64,000 nt of DNA, taken from positions 62,001 to 126,000 of the forward strand of contig PYSS01000095.1 in the NCBI GenBank assembly GCA_003049465.1, read 5' to 3'. The notes under the pieces are model-generated. The model ran no database searches. It was not told where the DNA came from and saw only the letters and a list, made by a program, of their open reading frames with translations. Numbering within the stretch: position 1 is the first letter of the stretch; each line of letters opens with the position of its first letter. This DNA is from Magnaporthiopsis rhizophila. Its lineage: Eukaryota > Ascomycota > Sordariomycetes > Magnaporthales > Magnaporthaceae. Position numbers and translations under genes: made by a program. Of the stretch, positions 33,927 through 44,831 are shown piece by piece.

Positions 33927-36900
33927 TTTTTCTCTGCTAGGAAATGAAAGAAACCTGGCGGGATGAAACGACGACCAACGGCAAACAACGGGAAACCTGG
34001 AACGGAATAAAAGGCATGGAGCGGCGGGCACTCATGGGTTTTCTCCTCGCCTCACCTGGAGTTTTTGACGAGCTTTTTTTCTCTCTTAGGGCAAACAATC
34101 TTGCATTTCTGAGAGTCTCGCTGTCGTGCGGATGCCGCCTGCCCCCGGAAGCTGCAGACTGCTGCTTGCTACGGTAGGCTGGGCCGCTCATGATGATGTC
34201 GACGGCCTCCTGGCCTCTGATATTCCCTCGCCCTCGAGTATCCCAGCACCGTACCCTACGAACCCCAACAAAAGGCCATCTTCTTCCCTTGAAGGTGGAC
34301 TCTCGACCATGACGGCATTAGTGTGTACAGCACAGAGCCTATTTCCATGCTCGCTTTGCTGAAGGAAAATTATCGTGCCAAGATCAAACACCAAAGTCCG
34401 CCTATTACCAAACACTTCAGGCTGCAGTTTATCACCACGGCCGCGGTGCATGAATGGCGGACTACATACCTCATTCCTCCTCCTTGACGTGAATTATGTG
34501 ACCGACACTGTCATGATTCATTGCGGACGGATTCGGCATAGCAGGATGCACGGCTAGTCAGGCTATCGTATTCTGCTTGTGATACGAGCGGAATTGATGA
34601 ATATTAATAAATTGAGCGTAATTCCTACGTTCAGTTTCAGGGCATTCCATCATGAGAGAGAACCGTGGATCTGGAAGTTTGTCAATCCAAGAGTTCGGGC
34701 GGTTTTTATGGCCATGGCTCCCTTTCCATACGCACCTTGCTTGAGCTCAGAAGAGATGGTAAATCTATACTGGTCGTCAAAATGGATAGCATAAGCACAT
34801 ATACCGGCAAGACATATCGATACGTAACAGGCATCTTGTTTGTTGGGACGCCAGACGCATCTCAGAATCAGGAGTTGTCTCAGCCGAAGGCAGGGTGACC
34901 GAAAGGAATCATGACACTAAGCAAGAGCCCTGAGTTTGGTGACTCGAGGGGCTGCCAAGCGAGGCTAGGGGACCGCGGTGTCAAGAGGGCGCTTGTCGTT
35001 ACGCATACCCCCAAGTCAGTGTCGTCTTGGAGCTTCAGCGACCATCTAGGGAGGTCCCTGAGCTAGGAGAGCCGCAGTGCAGGTAGGTATTACGACGTCG
35101 GTGAGATGGCTGTACTGGCTTTTGCTACACCCTATGCACATGTTGAAACCCGCAATATAACTTCAGCGCGGTCAGGCCACCTCGGAGATTTCATTCTTTC
35201 GAAAAGCCATACGTGGCGCTCGCTCTTCCGGATTTGAGGACCGCACTGCAAGCTCCATCCATTTCAGGAGTACCGCATGGGAAAGAAACGGTACACAGAC
35301 CTCACTTTGGCGGGTTGGTCGAGTCGGTGGCCAAGACCCACCCTGGGTACGGTACCTGTCCAGCTGACACGACATGAAATACCAGCGGGAGGAGACTGGC
35401 CAGTCCCTCGAATACAAGTTGACTGACGGATTGATTTCATCGTATGCACGCCGCCCACCCCCCGAAGCGACGCGGCACATTTTAGCGCTGCATAGAACCC
35501 TTCGCTTCAGCCCGGGCACACCACCCAATCGTCGTCTCCCCCACGCCACGGCTCGGCGGGTGAGATGAGACCTTTTCGGGTTTCCGATAGGGCAGGCATG
35601 TGGTGGCGAGCCGCTCGGCCAATTGCATTTGAACAAGGTCCTTCCCAGAGACAATAGGAAACAGGAGGTGAGGGAGCTCCCGGGCAGGCAGTTCGCTGGA
35701 GGCTCAGCAAACAAACGGACTGGTTGGGATCGAGCAAACTTAAAAAATGGGATGAGACCCTTGTTCGATATTTTTTTTCGTCCCTGGGAGCTTTTGGCTT
35801 GGGTATGTTCAGCGTTTAGCACGCGTATTCCATCCACCTGCTGGGCCCGTGTCCTAGCTCTCCTGTCCGTTTTCCATGCGCGAGACGTGCACTTGGTGGG
35901 TCGGAGAGGGTCTGTGAGGCATGTAGAGTTAAGGGGGATGGAGAGTGCTTGATGCTTCTTCAGGCAGTCTTCTCGAATCAAAAACCTCAGGCTCCAACCG
36001 AGCCCTTTCCACTCTGGGCCTCCATCTGGCACTCGCTCCACCAACTCTGCGTCCACGGACGTGTCCCGAGAAGCACCAACGTGGTGGGAAGGGACACTGT
36101 AGGTACATGTGGGCGGACAGATAGACTGCTCCGCGCACACGGTCACTAGCGAGACCTGCCGTTGGAATAAACCCTTCGCACGCTAAGGTGCAACCGACAG
36201 CTTTATATCAAGCAAACGACAAGCATGCCCCGATCATGGGATATCAATAGAAACACTCGGTCGGGCGTTTGCCACGGCGCGCCTTGAGACGCTTCAGCGA
36301 TCGCTGGAGCACGCACCACCCCTGGTGCACCCCTAACTTCTTGCCCGTATTGGAACGGTTTATCCACCGCCCAACCCCGAAAAGGCACCAACCCCAGACG
36401 AGCTCCCCTTCAATTTTTCTTTTTGCAGGTCCCCGCAGCCCCTCCCACACTCCACTTTCAGGTGGCTTACCTTAGCATGCCGCCCCCCTGGACGGATTCG
36501 TGCGGTGCCAGACCTGACCTTCACCAACCCTCCTCCGTCCCTCGCTCTCTTTTCTTTTGCCTCGTCCCTCCGCCGCCGACCTTTTGCAACGTCGCAGGCG
36601 CCTCGGCACGCAGTCAACCCCCAGAGTACCGATAGGAAGCATCATTGTCGAGCGTCTCAAGACCTCGAGTTCCCTTCTTCTCTCTTTTTGGAACCAGGCT
36701 CCTTTGAGGTCAGCCGCTGGCTGCTGCAGGAGTGCCTGGTTTCGTTTTATCTTTTTTCTTTTTTACTTTTTTTCTGTCTTCGCGGCTCTTTTCAGTTCAC
36801 GCACGCCACAATAAAAAGAAAGCAAGGTCTCCAGATCAATCTCACTTGGAGTTTAATACGGACGACCGCGCGCACCGCATAGTTTCCCGAGACAACCTTT

Positions 36901-37354
36901 TAATTTATACTCGCCCACACCGCAACCACCACCGCGGCAGAGCCATCTCCGCAATCCAAAGGCCCGCGGCCTGGGTTCTCCCCGATCGGCCACCTATTTG
37001 GATTGGTTTTGTTCCAGGCCGGAGCATTGATCGATCTCGAGTGTCACGGCGAAACAACTCGAGTGCCTGCCACCTTGTCGCGACCCCAACAGCCTGCGCC
37101 CTCAGCCAATTTCTCGAACAGGCTTCCCAGCCTGTTTCATATGCTGCCCACCACTGCCCGGCCCTGACCCGACCCGCTTCGACCCTACCTCACTCACCTG
37201 TCACCGAACCTTCCCTGCCCTTCCCGTCCTCCACTCCCTCGGCGAACCCAGCTCGTGTTGGGCCCACCGACCACGACAATTCTTTATCCATCACAACCTC
37301 GCCCTCGCGCGCATCTCTCTTTTGTCGAGCTGTCAGCACCAGAGGTTATCGACC
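33927..37354. other. 3.4-kb intergenic region, eL29 3' flank and VTS1 leader
   Basis: AT-richer near 34.5-34.9 kb; pyrimidine-rich and GC-richer from 36.3 kb toward VTS1, consistent with a long VTS1 promoter/leader. A 324-codon frame on the minus strand (35172-36146) has no recognisable domain and is left uncalled. No RNA gene seen. Confidence 0.5.
34006..34011 (+). terminator. AATAAA poly(A) signal of eL29
   Basis: AATAAA lies 80 nt after the eL29 stop codon on the coding strand. Confidence 0.5.
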
Positions 37355-39393
37355 ATGTCAAACCCTCATCTAGCCAGCAATAGGATGAGCACCCCAGAGG
37401 CCTCCAGCACCCTTACCGCCAGCAACAGGATGTCTACTCCCGAGGCATCCAACATCTCTTCGCTGCGCCCTCCCTCGTCGCGCGCTGTTGGCACCGCCTC
37501 GCACCTCCGCGCCTCCGCTGATGTTGCCGCTTTGACGGGCTCATCGGCCGTCCGCGCCGGCAATGCCCGGCCGTCGTCCGACTTCTACCAGGGCACTGGC
37601 GAGATCGACCCTCAGGACAAGATTGCGCAGCAATGGATCGCCGACATCGACCAGTACGAGACTACGCTCGAGGAGATGGCTGCGGCCACCTTGGATCAAG
37701 ACTTCAAGGATGAGCTGAGCGCCATCGAGCAGTGGTTCCGAGTCCTTAGCGAGGCTGAGCGGACTGCCGCTCTCTACGCGCTGCTGCAACAGACCACCCA
37801 GGTGCAGATTCGCTTCTTCATCCAGGTGCTGCAGCAGATGGGCAAGAACCACCCCATGTCCGGCGTTCTCTCTCCGGCAAACTTCGACAAAGGTATGTTT
37901 GCCACCACACAGCCGTTGGAGCGTGGGCCCACGTGGACGTGAAGCTAACCAAGACCGAGCACAGATCCCATGTCGAACCGTCTCAGTGACGCCATGAACA
38001 AGCTGAATGTTAACGACTCTGCACGGAACTCGATTGCGCGTGCTCCTGCCTCGCAGGCTGCCAAGCGTCAGTCTGGCCTCGACGCCTCGACTGTCAACGC
38101 CATGTTCCCGGATGCCGCTGCTGCCATTGCAGCTGAGAAGGCTAAGTTCACTCAGCAGACGGGCAACCAGCCGCCTTCGAACCGCAACAGCACAGTGGAC
38201 AACCGCGGTTCGCTGGCCGCGCCCACCATTTCGACTCCTGCTGCTGAGACTGGCGAGGCTGGTACCCAGAACCAGAACCAGAACCCGACCTCTCCCTGGG
38301 GTGCCGATCAGGCTCGCGCCAAGCCAGCTGCCGCCGGCCAGACCCCCATGGGCCAGTTCGTACAGCCGCCTCCCTCGATTGGTGCTACGCTGCGGTCCCC
38401 GCGCACGGGTCAGCTCGCCGGCAACTCGCAGATCCAGAACACAACCCTTACGGCGGGCGACAAGACTGCTGGTGAGCTGGGCGTTGCCTCTCCGTTTGGT
38501 GGTCCCAGCGGCGGCAACTGGGCCTCCATGGTCAACACCCCCATGAACGCCAACTTCCCCCAGGGCCAGGGTGGCGTGGGTCAGGCTGATATGCTTGCGA
38601 ACGCCACTGCCATGAAGCTTGCGGCCATGTCGACCGTTAACAACCGCTTCGCTCTCGACGACGTCCGGAAGTACCGCCGCGCCCGGTCTAACGACGCTCC
38701 CGGCAATCCCCAGGGCGCGCTCTCTCCTGGCATGCAGGTTCCGGGTGCCAATGTGGTCATGATCGATGAGCACGGCAGGGTCCTGAGCCGCGACCAGATC
38801 ATTGCTATGCAGGGCCAGCAGAACATGTCGTTCACTAACCGCTCCCGCCCCAACTCTCCTGGCATCGCGCTCCAGCAAGCCGGCGGTTTCGGAGCCATGG
38901 CTTTCTCGCCCCAGCAGAATGGCTTCCTTGCGCTCAACCCTATGAGCGGTGGTCTTGCTCCTCTCAATCTGGGCCAGCTGGGTGTTATGGGCTCTGAGAA
39001 CTACCTCTCGGATCACTCCGACATGGCTCGTGGTCGCTCGCCGCGCGGTCGCAGGGGCAGCTCCAAACCCCCAGAGGACCCTACCGACCCCACGCTGCTC
39101 CAGGATATTCCCGCCTGGCTGCGGAGTCTGCGTCTGCACAAGTACACGGACAATCTTAAGGACATGAAATGGAACGATCTCATCGAGCTCGACGACAAGC
39201 AACTGGAGGAGCGCGGCGTCAATGCTCTTGGAGCGCGGCGGAAGATGCTCAAGGTGTTCGAGCAGGTCAAGGGTAAGATATCTTCACAGGCAGTCTCTAT
39301 TCCCTCGTCCCTGGTATCAGACAAGTTTTGCTGACAAGGTGCCTGTTTCTTTTGTCAACAGAGGCCAAGACAGAGGGCCGCCTGGCTGCCTAG
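37355..39393 (+). CDS. vts1: SAM-domain RNA-binding protein Vts1 (Smaug family)
   Basis: Three exons: 37355-37892, 37965-39272 and 39362-39393 (introns 72 and 89 nt); 625 aa. The C-terminal SAM domain (about 560-620) reads [18 protein letters not shown] and [18 protein letters not shown], including the basic ALGARRK patch that contacts the Smaug-recognition-element hairpin loop in yeast Vts1. An N-terminal conserved helical block ([21 protein letters not shown] onward, about 85-175 in exon 1) matches the Vts1 family; the middle is Asn/Gln/Pro-rich and disordered. Vts1 promotes deadenylation and decay of target mRNAs through Ccr4-Not. The last exon encodes only the final ten or so residues. 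ATG 37355 is the first in-frame ATG. Confidence 0.95.
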
Positions 39394-41004
39394 GCCTACC
39401 AGCGTCTTTTGTGTATTCGTCATACTCTTTTTTTTTTTTTTTTTTCTTTCTCCACCGTTCAATATATCATAGACAGCACAGCGATTTACTCTTCCTCCCC
39501 ACAATGTTTCGTACCTATCTTTTCTTCTGGCGTCTGCACTGTTGATACAGATGATGGCTTTGGCAGACAGCGTCTCTAGGGGTCGTTTCAACACCATCTC
39601 TTACTTCCTTGCCGAGCATGGAGGTCCCCTGCATGATCCAGCATACCCTTCCGAATATACTTGGCTCCACCCTCTCATCCTCCAAGGTGAGGTGGCTGCG
39701 ACTTTGGGGAGAGCCAATCCCTTTTTCGATCATATACGGACTTGGGGGCTGCGACAGGGCGCTTTGCCGACGCAAAGCCGTATCGCGCCTTCCTCGCTCC
39801 AACTTGGGCGCCGTGGTACGTTGGTGTACACTCGGCGAAGACTTATCTTGTCTCCATCGCGCTGGGAAGGGAAAAGTCGTTTCGGTCTCTAGAACACATT
39901 CACCGTTAGGGTATGGCTTATGGGAGGAGAGGGGACAGTGGGAGGGAAAAGGGTGGTCATCTGCACGTGATATGGGGGTCAGCGGCGAGATATGGTACGG
40001 AGGAGGGAGTTGATGATGACGCTACGGAAGGAAAAATTCTCTTTGGCTTTCTTTTTTTCTTCTTCGGATCGCGCAGCCTGGCATATTTCAGGCGATACTC
40101 GATTTGCTGCTGAGTTTGGACGACGCCAATCTCGACGCGAAGCTTTTTCCAACTGGCTCCCGACTTGCTACCTAGCTAGAGTAGCTAAGCGGTAGCTACG
40201 CAAAATGAATAACTCGCTTTGACTTGGACCAGGTATTCCCAGTGAGCCTTCATAAACGCGCACACATGCGCATGGATGCCAAGAATGGAGGCTCAACTGT
40301 ACCCCTACCCCTACCCTAGCGTCCCCTTGGCATATGCAACGCCAAGAAAAAGAAGGGAAGAATTTTCGAGTGCTGATGTTTTTGTCTCGTCCCAGATTGG
40401 TCGACCTGGTTGCGAAGCGTGATACAAAAAAGAAAAGAAAAAAAAAGATGGGGAAAAAAAAGGGCAAGGAGGAAGAAAGATGATAAAAAGATCCCTGCCT
40501 CCAAAAAAGAGTTGATATTTCTGGAATGATACGCATTACTATAGGGGTTCCTCAAACCCTGCCTGCCGGCTTGGCACAGAAACTCCAAGAAGCGGACCAA
40601 ACAGAAGCCCGCCTCTCCAGGGCAGACTGACGACAAAGGCGTGACAAAAAGTTCCGACCACAAGGGATGGGATCGGCAACCATGCGCATAGACTAACTAT
40701 AAATATCGTCCTCCCGCGTGGCCGTATCCGTGCAAATGGCATTGCGCTGACATAAAACAAAACGGTAGCCGGTTGTTTCTATCACAAGCTATGACCGAGC
40801 TTGGAACGCTCTGGTGGAGCACGCACCACCCCTTCGTCCGAGGGACAAGTCTTGTTAAAGAGTGGAAGACCCGTCAAGAACAACGAGGAAGAAGGAGGAG
40901 AAAAAAGAAGCCAAGATAACCCTACACTGCATCAATCTCGTGCGCCACTCCATCCCGTGTTACAGCCCCTGACTGACAAAACCCCATGTCTCCAGCTTAC
41001 CCCT
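39394..41004. other. 1.6-kb intergenic region between convergent genes
   Basis: 3' flanks of VTS1 (+) and the septin-like gene (-). T-rich tract at about 39428-39446; purine-rich patch near 40.4 kb. No gene supported. Confidence 0.55.
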
Positions 41005-43789
41005 TCAATCGCCACACAACCTATCGACAAGCCATTCGTAATAATGGGCGTGCCAGTACCGACCCGTGGCCCAGAGCGCTAGGCCGCCGAGCACCCCGAT
41101 ACTCCCCAGGACCTCGAGCGCAACCCAACCCTTGGCTCGGAGTTCGGCCGCCAGCTCGATCAGGCCCAGCGGGTCCGCGGCGGTCGGGGGCGAGTAACGG
41201 CGCCTCATCGTCTTTGACGGACCCAGCCACGCCCCAGACGTCGAGGAGGGCACCAGAGAGCTACTGACGCGTTGCGAAGAACGACGAGCACTTTTGCCGC
41301 TGTTACTGCTGCTACTTTTGCTGCCGTTGTTACCACCACCAGCGTTGCCGGTCCTGGCGCTGCGGACAGGCACCAGAGTCCCATCCTGGATACACTCTCC
41401 CAACCGCTCCGTCAGCCAGACAGCGCGCTCGCCCCGCGCGAGGGTTTCGTAGCGTGCCCGCTCGCTGGCCAGGCTTCGCTGGAGGTCTGCCGCCCAACTG
41501 GCCAGACGCACCTGGGCCAGCTGCTCGTCACGCTTGGCCGCGGGGAGGAGAGCCATTGCTGTCTCTGAGCCCGATCCAACCAGGCCGAGAAGTGCCCGCT
41601 GCTGACCGTCTCCGTAGTCTAGTGTGGGCATGCCCCCTGCTGGAGGAGACCCCGGGACACTCTGCGATGGAGACGGCCGCGGGGTGGCGGGCACAGCTGC
41701 AGGTGTTGGGGGCCATTGGTGTAAGGGCCGGTAAAGCGCCTGCGGCTTGGATGCGTGCGAGCCCGAGCGCCACTGTAGGTACTTCCGCGCCGCCGAGTGT
41801 CTTAGCCATGAGGCTCCATCCGAGCTAAAAACCTGTCGGACCAGCACATCCAGCTCGGATGGTAGCAGAGGTTGGATGTAGTCTGGACTCATAAGTAGGC
41901 TCGCGTCCATTACGTCATTGTCGGAGCCGGTGGCGCTGGATATCGCATAGGGAAGTTGGGCACCTCCGCCACGGGGCGACGCCGAAAAGTCGAAGGGCCG
42001 CACCCCGGCGGCCTGTAGCTGGCTCAGAATCTTGTCTTTGCTGTGCACGAGCTGGCCCAGAGAGACGGTGTCTGAGCATGCCAACAACGGTATTACGTTT
42101 GTCAGGGGCGCGAGCAGCCTAAGATATTGCAGATCGGCCGATTTTACGTCTGCCGATGGGCCCCGATGGGTGATTAGAGATACATGTAGATTCGACATGT
42201 CGCGGAAAAGCAACGGGATGTCGGCATGCTTACCACGAGAAATCAGATACAATACAGCATCAACCTGAGCGCCACCCTCGCCCCCCAACAACGCGACTAG
42301 GTCCGAGTCGCTGAGGGAGTTGGAGGACAGGCGCTGTAGATGGGACTCGACATATTGCACCACGGGTATAACGTTCTGTAAAGACTGTAGCATGTGTGAC
42401 GCGAGTCAGCGTGAAACTGGGTACCTAGGTATGTAGGTAGGCGTCTGGTTGGCGGCACTGGGAGGCTGGCATGGATCCGATGCCATAGGACGGGGGTCCG
42501 ATAACTGACCTGGGGTGAGCTGGCTCTAAACCCGGGGGTATCAACAAAGCATATGTTACGATCCAGAACACTGTCGCCTAGGCTCTTTCTCCGACTCTGC
42601 ACGGGGGAAGAATCGTCGTTCAAGCCGGCCCACCAGTCTGGGTACGCCTTGGTGCTGCCATATATCTCGGTCACCCGGTGGGTGCTGCGGCTAGATGTCT
42701 TTGATTGCGAGGATTGAGACTTGGACTTGGCAGCCCTGGCGGCAGTCGTATCAGCCGGGATCGTAGCAGGAACACATGGGTTGATGGGGTCCACGTGGAC
42801 TATATGCTCGCATATCTGCACAATGGCTTTGATCAAGGATGTCTTGCCGATGCCTGCAGAGTATCATGAGAAGCCGATCAGCTCCGTTAACACACACACA
42901 GAGAACCGAGGACACCTTGAAATGGTGGAGGAGAGGCTGGGTGTTGGCGAAGCATACCAGACTCGCCAGCAATCAGGACCTTGAGCCGGCCGATTGCCTT
43001 GCCTTCTGGAGAGAAGGGCCTACGACTGGGCATCTTGATACTAGGCATAACAAGCTGCGGGGCGCCTCCGCCGTCGTCCATACCGGCGACACCGGCAGGG
43101 GTCTGCTGCACTCCTGCGTCGGCGCCATTGTCGGCCAAGTCCTCGGCTTCGCTGGTGTCGGCGATGCTGACGATGTCGGCCTCCGAGAACTCGGACAGCG
43201 AGTTGCGACGAGAGGATAGGCCGCTGAAGGCCGAGGCGGGACCCGAGAGGCCGGGACCGGAGAACGGCGTCAGGGGCCGCGACGAGGGTAGCGTGGATGG
43301 CTTCTGGGAGGTGGCGGGCGAGGCCAGGGTGCGCGACAGTAAGCCGTGCAGAGGCTCGAGAAGGGGAGGGGTGGCGGAGCGGGAGAATCTGTCCCTGCCG
43401 CCGGAGCCGGGACCGGGGCGGGCAGGTGGCACAGACGTCGCATCGGCGGCCGGGACGGAGCTGGGTGGCAGTGGAGGTTGTAGTGGTGGACCCCCAGCAG
43501 CGGCAGCAGCAGCAGCGGAAGAAGCGTGGAGCGGAGTGTGGGGAGGAGGGCCGTGGGGGTGGTGCGTGTCCTTGGCAGTGGCGTCGGCGCGCTTGCGCAG
43601 GTCGTGCCTCGGCCTGGTGAAGGCGGCGAGGGACTGCTCGAGCGACGCGTTCAGGGCGGCTTCGTCGGCAATGCAGTAGGACATCGACTGCGGGCCCGCG
43701 ACGGAGTGGAACGAGGACATTCCTAACAGCGCGTCGTCGTCGGACGAGGAGCGGGCGGGAGGTCGCCCGAAGCCATCGGTCGGCCGCAT
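41005..43789 (-). CDS. Septin-like P-loop GTPase with C-terminal transmembrane segment
   Basis: Three exons on the minus strand: 43789-42958, 42853-42510 and 42384-41005 (introns 104 and 125 nt); 851 aa. Intron 1 splits the P-loop, which joins as GESGIGKTS (275-283). G3 is DTPG (382-385, FVDTPGF). The septin-style strand AVLYLIS precedes LTNVIPLLACSD, aligned with the septin NIIPVIAKAD; the G4 motif is therefore ACSD (494-497), lacking the usual lysine. The N-terminal 265 residues are Ser/Pro-rich. A helical/coiled-coil part lies near 650-720, and a hydrophobic segment (about 815-835, VLGSIGVLGGLALWA) sits just before the C terminus. Membrane-anchored septin-like proteins are poorly characterised in fungi; function is inferred only from the fold. 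Confidence 0.82.
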
Positions 43790-44831
43790 CTTGTTCTTAG
43801 GGGGCGGAACGGAGGTGATTGTGTTTTATCGACAGTGAAGAAGGCGATAGGGAGCCCGCGCGGCAAAATCTACATCTCTTTTTCTTTTTCTTTTCTTATG
43901 TTTGGCTGCGGCTGCGTCACGGGAAGGAGGCAAGAAGCAGGCGGGTGTTTGTTGGGGAGAAGAAGGAAGGGACGAGGTGAAGTCGAAGCGACGCCGGCCA
44001 CTAGCGTGTCATGGAGGGTCATCCATTCACCGCACGCAGTCAGTCGCTGCTGCCGTGATTTGTGATTCGCAGTGCAACGGCAGCGTGTTATCGGCTGATG
44101 TGCGACCGCCCGTGTGAGGGGTTTGGCAGAGGAGCTTGGGAGCCACGACCCTTGCAAGCTGGGGTCCTTGCTTGAAGGGAACGGGGGTGCTTTGTGGTAG
44201 GTGACGCTGGTGCCGCACCGCTGAGTGGTCGCGCCCACCTACCCACGTCGGGCGATGGGCCCAGTGCTGCGTCATGCCCAATCCATGCGCCGCTTGCCAA
44301 TTCGGGCTTGCTGCCAGGCGCTGGGTTGCGCCTTGGTGGTCAGCTGGTCCGTCCCTTCCCAAGATCTCTTTGTGCTGATCTCGCGGAATTGCCTGGAGCG
44401 GTGGGCAGCCAGGATCAGGAACCTGGAGAAACAGGAAAAAGAGCACAGGGGGTTGTCGTGAACGATGGCGGCTGCACGTCTGGGACCGAATGGCGTTGAC
44501 AAGAACGAAAGCTTTGGACGTCCGAGACCTGGTATTCGGGAATGTATCGAGGCCTTCACATGCCAGCAGCCGCTTCCGAGCAATGGCGGTTAACCCTCCC
44601 AGTCTAGACTAGGTAGGGTAGGAGGGTAGGTTATGTACATTGAGGATGCGCTTTAGCCTCTTTATCAACATATACAAGTCGATCGCTGTTGCAGCCTTGT
44701 GCACCAAACAGTGACAAACGGCCCAACAGAGCAGAGAAAGCCGTTGTGCGTCACAGAATTCTGCTCGTTCCGTTTTCTCTTCGATCCTCGCCTAAGGAGC
44801 CCACCGGTTGGGCGGCCAACGTTCGCTACGA
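43790..44831. other. 1.0-kb intergenic region, septin-like gene promoter
   Basis: Lies upstream of the septin-like gene and downstream of the RING gene, both minus strand. CTAGGTAGGGTAGGAGGGTAGG near 44609 is a degenerate GGTAG repeat. No gene supported. Confidence 0.5.

Noticed and set aside
35172..36146. 324-codon minus-strand ORF
   Set aside because: No recognisable domain, mixed composition without sustained codon bias, no supporting splice structure; length alone is weak evidence in moderately GC-rich DNA.
36505..37373. Open frames in the VTS1 leader
   Set aside because: Pyrimidine-rich low-complexity sequence without domains; the Vts1 protein starts at 37355.
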